DNA of 22,462 bases from an uncultured Collinsella sp. (lineage in GTDB: Bacteria; Actinomycetota; Coriobacteriia; Coriobacteriales; Coriobacteriaceae): the NCBI GenBank assembly GCA_900757705.1, contig CAAEOW010000159.1, positions 1 to 22,462 on the forward strand. Direction: 5' to 3'. The notes beneath the pieces were generated by a model that was given only the letters and a program-made list of their open reading frames with translations, was not told the origin of the DNA and made no database searches. This document shows positions 14,878 to 21,670 of this stretch, piece after piece; positions within the stretch are counted from its first letter, which is position 1; each line of letters starts with the position of its first letter. A program made the translations under genes and the position numbers.

Positions 14878-16038
14878 ATGGAGATCACCAAGGATATCCG
14901 CTACATTGGCGTTGACGATCACGACATTGACCTGTTCGAGGGCCAGTACGATGTGTCCGAGAACGGTATGGCATACAACAGCTACGTTATCTTGGGCGAG
15001 AAGATCGCTGTCGCCGATTCGGTCGATGGCGGTTTTGTCGACGAGTGGCTCGGCAACCTCGAGGCCGTGCTCGACGGTCGCACGCCCGACTACCTGGTCA
15101 TCCATCACATGGAGCCCGATCACTCCGCCGGCATCGCCGCCTTTATGGAGCGCTATCCCCAGGCGCAGATTGTGGCAAGCATGGGCGCCTTCCGCATGAT
15201 GGTCAACTACTTTGGCACGGACTACCCCGAGCGCAAGATGGTTGTCAAAGAGGGCGACGTGCTCGACCTGGGCGGCCACAGCCTGACCTTCGTTGGCGCC
15301 CCCAACGTTCACTGGCCCGAGGTGCTGTTCTCCTACGAGGCCACCGACAAGGTGCTCTTTAGTGCCGACGGCTTTGGCAAGTTTGGCGCCAACGACATCG
15401 AGGATCCGGAAGGGTGGGCATGCGAGGCGCGCCGTTACTACTTTGGTATCGTGGGCAAGTTCGGCAAATTTGTGCAGGCCGTGCTTAAGAAGGCCGCCGA
15501 TCTGGACATTCAGATTATCTGCCCGCTTCACGGCCCCGTGCTGACCGAGAACCTGGGTTATTACCTCGACACCTACAACACCTGGTCGAGCTATCAGCCC
15601 GAGGACGAGGGCATCACCATTGCCTACGCGAGCGTCTACGGCCATCTGAAGGCTGCCGTTGAGGAGCTTGCATCTGCGCTTGAGGCTCGCGGCCAGAAGG
15701 TTTCCGTCTTTGACCTGGCTCGCGACGACATGGCCGAGGCCGTTGAGGATGCGTTCCGCTATGACCGTCTGGTACTCGCTTCCATCACCTATCAGGGCGA
15801 GATCTTCCCATTCATGAGCACCTTCATCCACACGCTCGCCGAGCATGCCTACCAGAACCGTACGGTGGCGCTCGTCGAGGGCGGCTCCTGGGCGCCCGCA
15901 GCTGCCAAGATTATGACCAAGGAGCTCGAGGGTATGAAGGACATCACCCTGACGCAGAACAAGGTGACCGTCCTGGGTTCGCTCAACGACGCCTCGCGCG
16001 CTCAGATCGAGGCCCTCGCTGACGAGCTCTCCAAGTAG
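14878..16038 (+). CDS. fprA: flavodiiron protein (A-type flavoprotein)
   Basis: 386 aa from ATG 14878 (Shine-Dalgarno taggagg). It reduces O2 to water, or NO to N2O, with electrons from rubredoxin or a similar donor: an oxygen or nitrosative defence of anaerobes. The N-terminal metallo-beta-lactamase-like domain carries all expected diiron ligands: H77, E79 and D81 in HHMEPDH, H145 in NVHWPE, D164 in SADGFG and H218 in CPLHGP. The C-terminal flavodoxin domain starts near residue 247 (IAYASVYGHLKAAVEEL) and binds FMN. No rubredoxin domain is fused, so this is the simplest class A form. It has its own promoter and terminator and is not obviously linked to sugar use. Confidence 0.93.
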   Translation: MEITKDIRYIGVDDHDIDLFEGQYDVSENGMAYNSYVILGEKIAVADSVDGGFVDEWLGNLEAVLDGRTPDYLVIHHMEPDHSAGIAAFMERYPQAQIVASMGAFRMMVNYFGTDYPERKMVVKEGDVLDLGGHSLTFVGAPNVHWPEVLFSYEATDKVLFSADGFGKFGANDIEDPEGWACEARRYYFGIVGKFGKFVQAVLKKAADLDIQIICPLHGPVLTENLGYYLDTYNTWSSYQPEDEGITIAYASVYGHLKAAVEELASALEARGQKVSVFDLARDDMAEAVEDAFRYDRLVLASITYQGEIFPFMSTFIHTLAEHAYQNRTVALVEGGSWAPAAAKIMTKELEGMKDITLTQNKVTVLGSLNDASRAQIEALADELSK

Positions 16039-16061
16039 CGATACGTTCACGTTTAACGCTC

Positions 16062-16106
16062 AAACCACCACAAAGGGGACAGGCACCTTTGTGGTGGTTT
16101 TTGTTT
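16062..16106 (+). terminator. terminator with REP-like GGGGACAGGCACC in the loop
   Basis: Fifteen-base perfect arms (16062-16076 aaaccaccacaaagg, 16086-16100 cctttgtggtggttt) enclose nine bases, then tttttgttt. It ends fprA and also faces the stop of the minus-strand regulator. The top of the stem and loop spell GGGGACAGGCACC, a known REP-type sequence word. Confidence 0.9.
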
Positions 16107-16908
16107 AAGCGCCGGCGATGACGAGATTTGGGCGGGTGTCGTCGGCGATCTCGGCGATTGAGATGGCGACGGCGTGATCGGGGTCACGGTCCATTACGAT
16201 GGCGTTGACGTCGGTCAGCTCGGCAAAGCGGTACATGCCACGTCCGTTGACCTTACTGGCGTCCATGAGGGCGACACTTTGACGGGCGGCACCGACCATA
16301 GCCGCTTTGGTCTCGGCCATCTGCGGAAAGTCGGTCGTAAAGCCGCAGCCGGGAACAAAGGCGCCGGGGCACATGACGGCAAGGTCGGCGTGGACCATTT
16401 GGAGCGCCTGCATGGTAAGTGGGCCGTACAGATAGCGATGGCCTTTGCGCAGTGCCCCGCCCAGCATGACGACATCGACTAAGGGCATGCTCTCGTCGAT
16501 GTAATCGGCAATGGTAATGTCGGCCGTGATGACGGTGATGCCATCGCGCTGGTCGAGGAGCCGGACGAACTCGAGCGCTGTGGTGCCCGAGTCGACGAGC
16601 AGAGTGTCACCATTGCCGACGAGTTCAATGGCGCTTTGCGCGATGGCCTGCTTGGCGGCGACGTTGACATTGATGCGGCGATCCTGCGTGGAAACGGTCA
16701 GGCGTTTGTGGAGCGATACGGCACCGCCATGCGTGCGGCGCAGCTTGCCGGACTCCGCGAGGGCGTCCAGGTCGGCTCGGGCGGTGACGGAGGACACGCC
16801 AAAGGTCTGGGCGATTTCTGCTACCTGCACCGAGGCATTATGATCGAGCATCTCCATGATGGCGGAACGACGCTCGTCGGCGAAAGCTCGGGTTGTTGCG
16901 TGGGCCAT
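16105..16908 (-). CDS. DeoR-family transcriptional regulator (second)
   Basis: 267 aa. The N-terminal DeoR winged helix includes RRSAIMEMLDHNASVQVAEI, FGVSSVTARADLDAL and GKLRRTHGGAV. The C-terminal effector domain shows NGDTLLVDSGTTALEF, ITVITADITIADY and MLGGALRKGHRYLYGP, the usual sugar-phosphate sensor motifs (DSGTT, GG). Shine-Dalgarno ggag lies 5-8 bases before ATG. Divergent from the class II aldolase gene, which is its most likely target. It is clearly different in sequence from the DeoR-family protein at 5091-5855. The inducer may be a tagatose or fructose phosphate; nothing in the sequence fixes this. Confidence 0.88.
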   Translation of the reverse strand: MAHATTRAFADERRSAIMEMLDHNASVQVAEIAQTFGVSSVTARADLDALAESGKLRRTHGGAVSLHKRLTVSTQDRRINVNVAAKQAIAQSAIELVGNGDTLLVDSGTTALEFVRLLDQRDGITVITADITIADYIDESMPLVDVVMLGGALRKGHRYLYGPLTMQALQMVHADLAVMCPGAFVPGCGFTTDFPQMAETKAAMVGAARQSVALMDASKVNGRGMYRFAELTDVNAIVMDRDPDHAVAISIAEIADDTRPNLVIAGA

Positions 16909-17243
16909 ATCTGCTCCATCATCTTCTGAAATTTGCAGGAATTGTGTTGACTCTATTTTCGTTCATTTTCTTTTTGAGTAAGAAAATACCTTTCGATTAC
17001 TTATCTTTTCTATAAAAGAAAGACGATCAAGGCTCAAAACTCAATATCGAACACGCGCGCTCGGGTTCGATCCCTTCCGTTTGCTTTTCAAAAATGAAGG
17101 TTGAACCTCGCGCGATGACAATATCTCGCACGTGCAAAGCCGCTGAATTTCATACAATAAGTGCAGCAAAACACAAGGTAAAACGCCTTGTGAACAACTA
17201 CGCCCGATGTCCAGATGCGGGCGAGGGAGAGGAGCAAACGCTC
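16909..17243. promoter_or_regulatory. divergent regulator/aldolase control region
   Basis: 335 bases without a gene. The AT-rich left half (16945-17020) holds inverted repeats attttc...gaaaat (about 16967-16986) and ctttt-ctat-aaaag (about 17005-17018), plus ttcg words typical of DeoR-family sites. Then comes the inverted repeat at 17046-17071, and a -10-like TACAAT at 17153-17158 without a good -35, giving a leader of about 80 bases. Promoter assignments are tentative. Confidence 0.45.
17046..17071. promoter_or_regulatory. ATCGAAC-N12-GTTCGAT inverted repeat
   Basis: Perfect 7-base arms (17046-17052 and 17065-17071) with the same CGAAC/GTTCG core as the gatA-leader and lacR sites. It may place the aldolase under the same regulator or be a site for the adjacent DeoR protein. 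Confidence 0.5.
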
Positions 17244-18101
17244 ATGGCACTTGTTACCACCGAAAAGATGCTCAAGGACGCTCAGGCCGGCCACTACGCC
17301 GTCGGCGCGTTCAACGTCGAGAACCTCGAGTTTGTTATGGCCGTTCTGGCCGCTGCCGAGGAGACCAAGTCCCCCGTCATCATGCAGACCACCCCGGGCA
17401 CCATCAAGACCGCTGGTCTGGACTACTTCTACGGCATGGTCAAGGCTGCCGCCGAGCGCGCTTCCGTGCCCGTCGCTCTGCACCTCGATCACGGCGATGG
17501 CTATGACCGCTGCATGCAGGCTTTCCGCACTGGCTACACCTCTGTCATGATCGACGGTTCGCACGAGTCCTTCGAGGACAACATTGCCCTGACCAAGTCC
17601 GTCGCCGACGCTGGCCGCGCCATGGGCGTGCCCGTCGAGGCCGAGCTCGGCAAGGTTGGCGGCAAGGAGGACGACGGTCCCGCGGTTGAGGGCGAGAGCC
17701 CCTACACCGATCCGGCCGAGGCCAAGGAGTTCGTCGAGCGCACTGGCTGCACCTCCCTCGCTATTGGCGTTGGCACCAGCCACGGCGTGTACACGAGCGA
17801 TCCGCACATCGAGCAGTCCGTGGTCAAGGCCATCCGCGACGCCGTCGACGTGCCGCTGGTTCTGCACGGTACCTCCGGTGTGCCCGATGAGCAGGTTGCC
17901 GAGGCCGTGAAGAACGGCATCTGCAAGGTCAACTACGCCACCGAGCTGCGTCAGGCCTACACCAAGGGCTTCATGGCCTACATGGCCGAGAACCCCGCCT
18001 GCTTCGATCCCAAGAAGCCGGCCAAGGAGGGCATGCGCGAGATCACCGAGCTGGTTAAGATCCGCATGACCAACCTCAACTCTGTGGGCAAAGCAGAGTA
18101 A
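17244..18101 (+). CDS. gatY: class II ketose-bisphosphate aldolase, GatY/KbaY-like
   Basis: 285 aa from ATG 17244 with gagggagaggag upstream; in-frame ATGs further 5' lie in the control region. It cleaves a ketose 1,6-bisphosphate to dihydroxyacetone phosphate and glyceraldehyde 3-phosphate using zinc. Catalytic D82 and zinc ligand H83 are in LHLDHGD; H180 in GTSHG and H208 in LHGTSG complete the metal site. VEAELGKVGGKEDD marks the tagatose/fructose class II group, and length and residue spacing match GatY/KbaY. It would complete the tagatose-6-phosphate route from lacC. Strong C-biased codons suggest high expression, so it may instead, or also, be the glycolytic fructose-bisphosphate aldolase. 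Divergent from a DeoR-family gene. Confidence 0.88.
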   Translation: MALVTTEKMLKDAQAGHYAVGAFNVENLEFVMAVLAAAEETKSPVIMQTTPGTIKTAGLDYFYGMVKAAAERASVPVALHLDHGDGYDRCMQAFRTGYTSVMIDGSHESFEDNIALTKSVADAGRAMGVPVEAELGKVGGKEDDGPAVEGESPYTDPAEAKEFVERTGCTSLAIGVGTSHGVYTSDPHIEQSVVKAIRDAVDVPLVLHGTSGVPDEQVAEAVKNGICKVNYATELRQAYTKGFMAYMAENPACFDPKKPAKEGMREITELVKIRMTNLNSVGKAE

Positions 18102-18134
18102 CAGCAAGGGTACTCCGACTCGCTACATATCCCG

Positions 18135-18259
18135 GGGAGGGACGAGGGCTTAGTTCCCCAATCGTCCTCGGGCATGCAAAAAGCCTCGCTGCGCACTTCG
18201 TGCGGCGAGGCTTTTTGCCCCCTGCGGAAAGATTGGGGAACTAAACCCTCGTCCCTCCC
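18135..18259. repeat. 125-bp element with 29-bp inverted arms around a terminator
   Basis: Left arm 18135-18163 (gggagggacgaggg-c-ttagtt...) and right arm 18231-18259 are reverse complements over 29 positions with a single C/A mismatch. They enclose the perfect hairpin at 18178-18216, giving a nested double hairpin downstream of the aldolase. No ORF is present. Confidence 0.75.
18178..18216. terminator. bidirectional terminator after the aldolase gene
   Basis: Twelve-base arms aaaaagcctcgc / gcgaggcttttt with an inner cgca/tgcg pair; A-tract on the left and T-tract on the right. It can stop the aldolase transcript and minus-strand transcripts. Confidence 0.85.
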
Positions 18260-18407
18260 AGGTTGACCTACTCGAGGTCGTCGCCCTTGTGGCGTTAGGG
18301 CGGAAAATAATAAGAAGCCTTCGCGCTGCGGAATGATTTTGGAAACTAAGTGCGGGGGCCCGCCCAAGCTGTCCTGTTCAATCGCCCTTGTGGCGTTAGG
18401 GCTGAAA
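18205..18407. repeat. degenerate tandem duplication of about 100 bp
   Basis: The exact 21-mer starting tcgcccttgtggcg and ending ttagggc occurs at 18281-18301 and 18382-18402, 101 bp apart. Preceding bases also align: ctgcggaaagattggggaactaa (approximately 18221-18244) with a decayed ctgcggaatgattttggaaactaa (about 18325-18348), then cccaggttgacc with cccaagctgtcc. The right half of the 125-bp element therefore seems copied once and diverged. Each 21-mer can itself fold (gccct/agggc). Confidence 0.65.
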
Positions 18408-18423
18408 GGGTGGGGCGCGTGGG

Positions 18424-19047
18424 TTATTTGGTTGTTAGGGTTAGTAGGTCGTTGGGGGTTTTGAGGTTGTAGGTGGCGTTTGGGATATCTTGGTGTGATC
18501 CCCATGCTGCTCGGGCAAAACTGACCCCTGCTGAAGTTGCGCATTGTTCGTCGTAGACGGTGTCGCCAACGTAGACGACGTTGCCAGGATTCGCGCCCGC
18601 ACGTCGGAGATATTCGAGCATGGGTGCGGGTGCGGGTTTATGTTCGGTTGTGTCTTCGACAAGGATGATGTGCTCAAAATACTTATCGAAACCAAGGGGT
18701 GCAATTTCTTTTGCGTATTCGTCGCGCGCACGTGAGGAGACGATGCCAAGTTTGCAGCCGCTATCGGCGAGTGTTGCGATGACTTCAAGCAAACCTGGAA
18801 ACACGCTGATGGTGCTTTTAAAGCTGGCGGCAACTTGGCACCAGCGATCCAACGTTGCCTGCGAGTAGATTCCAAGTTTCTCAAGGGCATCCTTGCCGGG
18901 TATGCCGAGGGCAAATTCAAGCTCGTGTCGGGGGAGCGTTTTGCCGGTCTCTTCTTGGACAATCTGGACAAGCGATGATAGAACGCTTTCTTCTGTATCT
19001 GCCAATGTCCCATCAACGTCAAATACGATATGGTCAAAGTGCTTCAT
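18424..19047 (-). CDS. HAD-superfamily hydrolase (phosphoglycolate-phosphatase-like)
   Basis: 207 aa. HAD motifs are complete: motif I DVDGTLAD with D10 and D12, motif II IVSSRA (S104/S105), motif III HKPAPAPML (K137) and motif IV VGDTVYD (D162, D166). The helical cap (residues 16-85, with LGIPGKDALEKLGI) is of the Gph/PGMB-like subfamily. It is a cytoplasmic small-molecule phosphatase; the substrate cannot be told. Shine-Dalgarno aggag lies 8 bases before ATG. It starts 56 bases after the AraC gene on the same strand, so the two are probably co-transcribed. Codon use looks more A/T-rich than in the sugar genes, hinting at a different origin. Confidence 0.88.
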   Translation of the reverse strand: MKHFDHIVFDVDGTLADTEESVLSSLVQIVQEETGKTLPRHELEFALGIPGKDALEKLGIYSQATLDRWCQVAASFKSTISVFPGLLEVIATLADSGCKLGIVSSRARDEYAKEIAPLGFDKYFEHIILVEDTTEHKPAPAPMLEYLRRAGANPGNVVYVGDTVYDEQCATSAGVSFARAAWGSHQDIPNATYNLKTPNDLLTLTTK

Positions 19048-19103
19048 ATGATTTCTCCTCTCTGTTGTTTGCCTGCAAGTTTGATGCGGTGACAGAAGAA
19101 AGG

Positions 19104-20042
19104 CTAGCGGGATTTCTGCCTGGTGCTATCGAGATTCTGCCTCGCTGCTCGATAGCTCGAAGGAGTGCATCCCATTTGTTCTTTAAATACCTGGCCAAGA
19201 TGGCTTACTGTCGCAAAGCCGCATTGGCGCGCGACTGTCTGGACCGTTCGCGTGGTGTGTGTCAAAAGTTCGCAAGCACGGTTTATGCGGTATGCGCGCA
19301 GATATGCCGCCGGGGTCGTTCCTGCGCAAGCTTCGATAATGCGGTAACACTCTCTTTCGCTTACGCCGGCTGCAGATGCCATCTGGGGCACATCTATAGC
19401 GGCTGCATAGTTTGCGCGGATAAAGTCCAGGATTGCCTTGAACTGTACGTCGCGGTTGGTCATCCAAGAGGCGTTGTCGGAGGAAAAGAGCGGTTCGGCC
19501 TTGGCGTAAATCTGAATCCAGAGCTCTGACAAGCTATTCCGAAGCGCCATCTCGTTCTGCGGCCGTTGAAGGTCGTGGTTAAAGGAACTCTTTAGCAAAT
19601 CGATAAAGGGCATATCGTCGGGGTTGGTGGGCGACCATTTGAGCACATCGACGCCTCGACATTGCAGTAAAGGATTGATATAGCGCTTTTGAAGGCGTCC
19701 CGCGGGATCGCCGAGCATCGACGGCTGAAAGATATGCAACATTTGAATGGCTGGTGCCGAATTGGGTGATTGCAGCGTGCTGTGCAAAACGCCGCCGTTG
19801 ATAAAGCCGGCGGACCCTTCCTCAAAGCGTACGTGCTCATGAGCCGCGCGCGTTCGATAGTCAATCGCTCCCTGCTCCATGTAGAAAAGCTCAACTTCGG
19901 AATGCCAGTGCCAGGGGACGGAATTGCCCGGATAGCGAGCGAATTCTGCGCGTTCGGCAATATAGGGCCAGTCATCGGCGGTCTCGGGAAACGCTTCCTC
20001 GCGTCCTCCGCGGTGCAATTCTATGTGATCCATGTTTCGCAT
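19104..20042 (-). CDS. AraC-family transcriptional regulator with cupin sensor
   Basis: 312 aa. The N-terminal cupin-like sensor (about residues 30-125) includes VPWHWHSEVELFYMEQG and GSAGFINGGVLHS. The C-terminal double helix-turn-helix spans about 200-300: the first at VPQMASAAGVSERECYRIIE, then the typical linker TPAAYLRAYRINRACELL, and the second at VQTVARQCGFATVSHLGQVF ending MGCTPSSYR. No Shine-Dalgarno is visible; a -10-like TATACT lies only six bases before the ATG at 20042, so translation may be leaderless. A start at the Met three codons later (20033) is possible. Upstream of the HAD phosphatase gene and probably its activator; the sensed molecule is unknown, likely a sugar. Confidence 0.88.
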   Translation of the reverse strand: MRNMDHIELHRGGREEAFPETADDWPYIAERAEFARYPGNSVPWHWHSEVELFYMEQGAIDYRTRAAHEHVRFEEGSAGFINGGVLHSTLQSPNSAPAIQMLHIFQPSMLGDPAGRLQKRYINPLLQCRGVDVLKWSPTNPDDMPFIDLLKSSFNHDLQRPQNEMALRNSLSELWIQIYAKAEPLFSSDNASWMTNRDVQFKAILDFIRANYAAAIDVPQMASAAGVSERECYRIIEACAGTTPAAYLRAYRINRACELLTHTTRTVQTVARQCGFATVSHLGQVFKEQMGCTPSSYRAARQNLDSTRQKSR

Positions 20043-20048
20043 GGCATC

Positions 20049-20054
20049 AGTATA
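20049..20054 (-). promoter_or_regulatory. -10 element at the AraC start
   Basis: TATACT on the minus strand, six bases before the ATG at 20042. No consensus -35 is seen 16-18 bp upstream. The spacing puts the transcript start at or next to the initiation codon. Confidence 0.4.
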
Positions 20055-20067
20055 AAGCGCGATGGGC

Positions 20068-20277
20068 TTAGATTGCTCTTGCCTGTTCGGGGAACGCCTT
20101 GTTTAGGGATGCTTGGAGCTTTTCGAACGATGCTCGCAAGTTGAGGCTCTGGTCGGTTGAGCGTTTGGCTTTTGTGGTGGGGGAGTCGAGGAGGCCGTTT
20201 CTCTGCGTCGGGGGGAAGGAGAAAAGGTTTGCATGTTTTAGGGATGGCTGCTGTGCTGCGTCATTGGAAGAATGCAT
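20068..20277 (-). CDS. possible small protein, unknown function
   Basis: 69 aa frame with a good Shine-Dalgarno (gaggagg, 10 bases before ATG). The C-terminal half (TKAKRSTDQSLNLRASFEKL and what follows) looks protein-like, with a predicted amphipathic helix and a basic N-side. The N-terminal half is Ser/Pro/Gln-rich and low in character. I do not recognise it. It ends 25 bases before the AraC start and could be a leader peptide, the first gene of that operon, or the remnant of a larger gene. Confidence 0.35.
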   Translation of the reverse strand: MHSSNDAAQQPSLKHANLFSFPPTQRNGLLDSPTTKAKRSTDQSLNLRASFEKLQASLNKAFPEQARAI

Positions 20278-20532
20278 GCTTTTGCGGCCTCCTCGATATC
20301 CACCAAAGGAATGCGCTCGGGGTTTGCTGCTAGGCCCCGTGCGCTGGCTACATTATGCCGCGAGCGCAGATAAGGAAGCGCTAAAGAAAGGCTTAACTAG
20401 GTTTGATATAACAATGAAACCGCAGGTCAGAGGTATCGAGTAACACTCTTGAAAGGTTTTGGGCTTAAGGGCTTTCTAAGGTTTGTGACGTGGATGTGGC
20501 GCGGACGCGCGGAGCGTGTGGATGGCTCGTTC
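20278..20532. other. intergenic DNA without a supported gene
   Basis: 255 bases, mixed composition, more AT-rich around 20380-20470. Apart from the Shine-Dalgarno of the small ORF I see only weak promoter-like words (for example minus-strand CATAAT at about 20355) and no clear terminator for the minus-strand gene ending at 20533. Confidence 0.4.
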
Positions 20533-21522
20533 CTAGCGCTGCGGTCCTGCGGCCCGCACCTGCTCGATGACCTTTTCCATGGTGGCGTCGATACGGTCCT
20601 TTTTGAGCTCACATTCCCAGATGGTTATGGGCGTCCAGCCCATTTGGGTGAGCGCGGCGATGGCGGCTCGGTCGCGCTCGACGTTGCGGTGAAACTTTGC
20701 CTCCCAAAACTCAACGTTGCGCTTGGGCTGGCTTGGGTTGCACTTGGGACAACGATGCCAAAAACAACCGTTGACGAAGATGGCGATCTTGCGCCCGGGG
20801 AAGGCAATGTCGGGTTTGCCGGGCACCTTCCATTCCAAGCGATAGCCCGTGAGACCTGCTGCCCGCAGGCGCTGACGTACGAGCAGCTCGGGCTTGGTGT
20901 TGGCGCGCTTGTTGCCCTTCATGGACTTTTTTATAGCGGCACGACGACGCACGAGCTCACGCTCGTCGGCGGAAAGGTCCGAGGTGTCGATGCCGTCCAG
21001 CAGGCCGGGCTTGGGGCGCTTTTTGCTGCGGCGCTTAGGCTTGCGCTTGGGTTTGGTAGCGGGTTCGTCGGCCGTGGCGGCCTCGGTGTCGTTAGTGGTG
21101 CCGTTAGCCTCAAGCCGGTCTTCCTTCAGCTCAATCAGCGCATCGATAAGTCCCTTGTCGGCGGGCATCCACTCAACCGTGGCAAGCGAGGTGCGCGGAA
21201 TCCAACGGATATCGAGCTGACGGTCGTGCTTCTGGGGCTCATCGGATTCATCGGCCAGCGAGCAGTAGTAGCACTCCATGGAGAGATGGAAATCGGGGTA
21301 GTCATACTCAACAGTATAGAAATCACGCAGGTTGGTGACGTTTACCTGCAACTCTTCCATAAGCTCGCGGCGCACGGCGTCTTCGGGCGTCTCGCCGCGC
21401 AGAAGTTTGCCGCCTGGGAACTCCCAAAGTCCCTGCATGTCGCCGTAGCCGCGCTGCACGGCAAGCAGCTCATCGGATCCTTCCTTGCGAATGATCCCAG
21501 CGGCAACATGAACAGTCTTCAA
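20533..21522 (-). CDS. Nudix hydrolase - Vsr-type endonuclease fusion
   Basis: 329 aa, TTG start at 21522 (preceded by gagagga); homology begins right there (KTVHVAAGII). The frame open further upstream is only the antisense of the ABC gene. Residues 1-135 are a MutT/NudG-like Nudix domain: LWEFPGGK, then the Nudix box running from G38 (GKLLRGE) through RELMEEL (52-58). A basic, Lys/Pro-rich linker follows (about 155-175). Residues 198-310 are a very-short-patch-repair endonuclease domain: MKGNKRANTKPELLVRQRL, PGKPDIAFPGRK with the metal-binding D238, FVNGCFWHRCPKC (C253, H256, C258, C261), NVERDRAAIAAL and WECEL (C304). Nudix enzymes remove damaged or modified nucleotides; Vsr nicks at T:G mismatches from deaminated 5-methylcytosine. 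No cytosine methylase is in the window. Confidence 0.88.
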   Translation of the reverse strand: MKTVHVAAGIIRKEGSDELLAVQRGYGDMQGLWEFPGGKLLRGETPEDAVRRELMEELQVNVTNLRDFYTVEYDYPDFHLSMECYYCSLADESDEPQKHDRQLDIRWIPRTSLATVEWMPADKGLIDALIELKEDRLEANGTTNDTEAATADEPATKPKRKPKRRSKKRPKPGLLDGIDTSDLSADERELVRRRAAIKKSMKGNKRANTKPELLVRQRLRAAGLTGYRLEWKVPGKPDIAFPGRKIAIFVNGCFWHRCPKCNPSQPKRNVEFWEAKFHRNVERDRAAIAALTQMGWTPITIWECELKKDRIDATMEKVIEQVRAAGPQR

Positions 21523-21622
21523 CAGGAGTCCTCTCTCAACATCAACACGTGACAGGGTGGCTACCCGTACCTTACACAACGGTAAGGCAAGCGTAAGCCA
21601 TATCGATGGTAGCCGACTCGTC

Positions 21623-21660
21623 TTCTTGCGACTATAGATGCCGTAGACTAATCGCAAGAA
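21623..21660. promoter_or_regulatory. inverted repeat over the ABC gene promoter
   Basis: Nine-base perfect arms TTCTTGCGA (21623-21631) and TCGCAAGAA (21652-21660), 20-bp spacer. A possible promoter (-35 TTGCGA, -10 TAATCG, 17-bp spacing) coincides with it. It may be an operator, or an RNA hairpin just before the Shine-Dalgarno aaagga. Confidence 0.45.
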
Positions 21661-21670
21661 AGGACTCGGT

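Noticed and set aside
17046..17080. tRNA T-arm-like GGGTTCGATCCC
   Set aside because: The stem does not pair beyond three bases and no anticodon arm or acceptor stem can be built upstream.
18281..18402. Possible CRISPR-like spaced direct repeats
   Set aside because: Only two copies, 101 bp apart, and the intervening DNA is itself a decayed copy of neighbouring sequence, so tandem duplication explains it better.
18855..19529. 224-aa plus-strand ORF
   Set aside because: Covers the opposite strand of the HAD and AraC genes and their gap; Cys-rich shadow frame without motifs.
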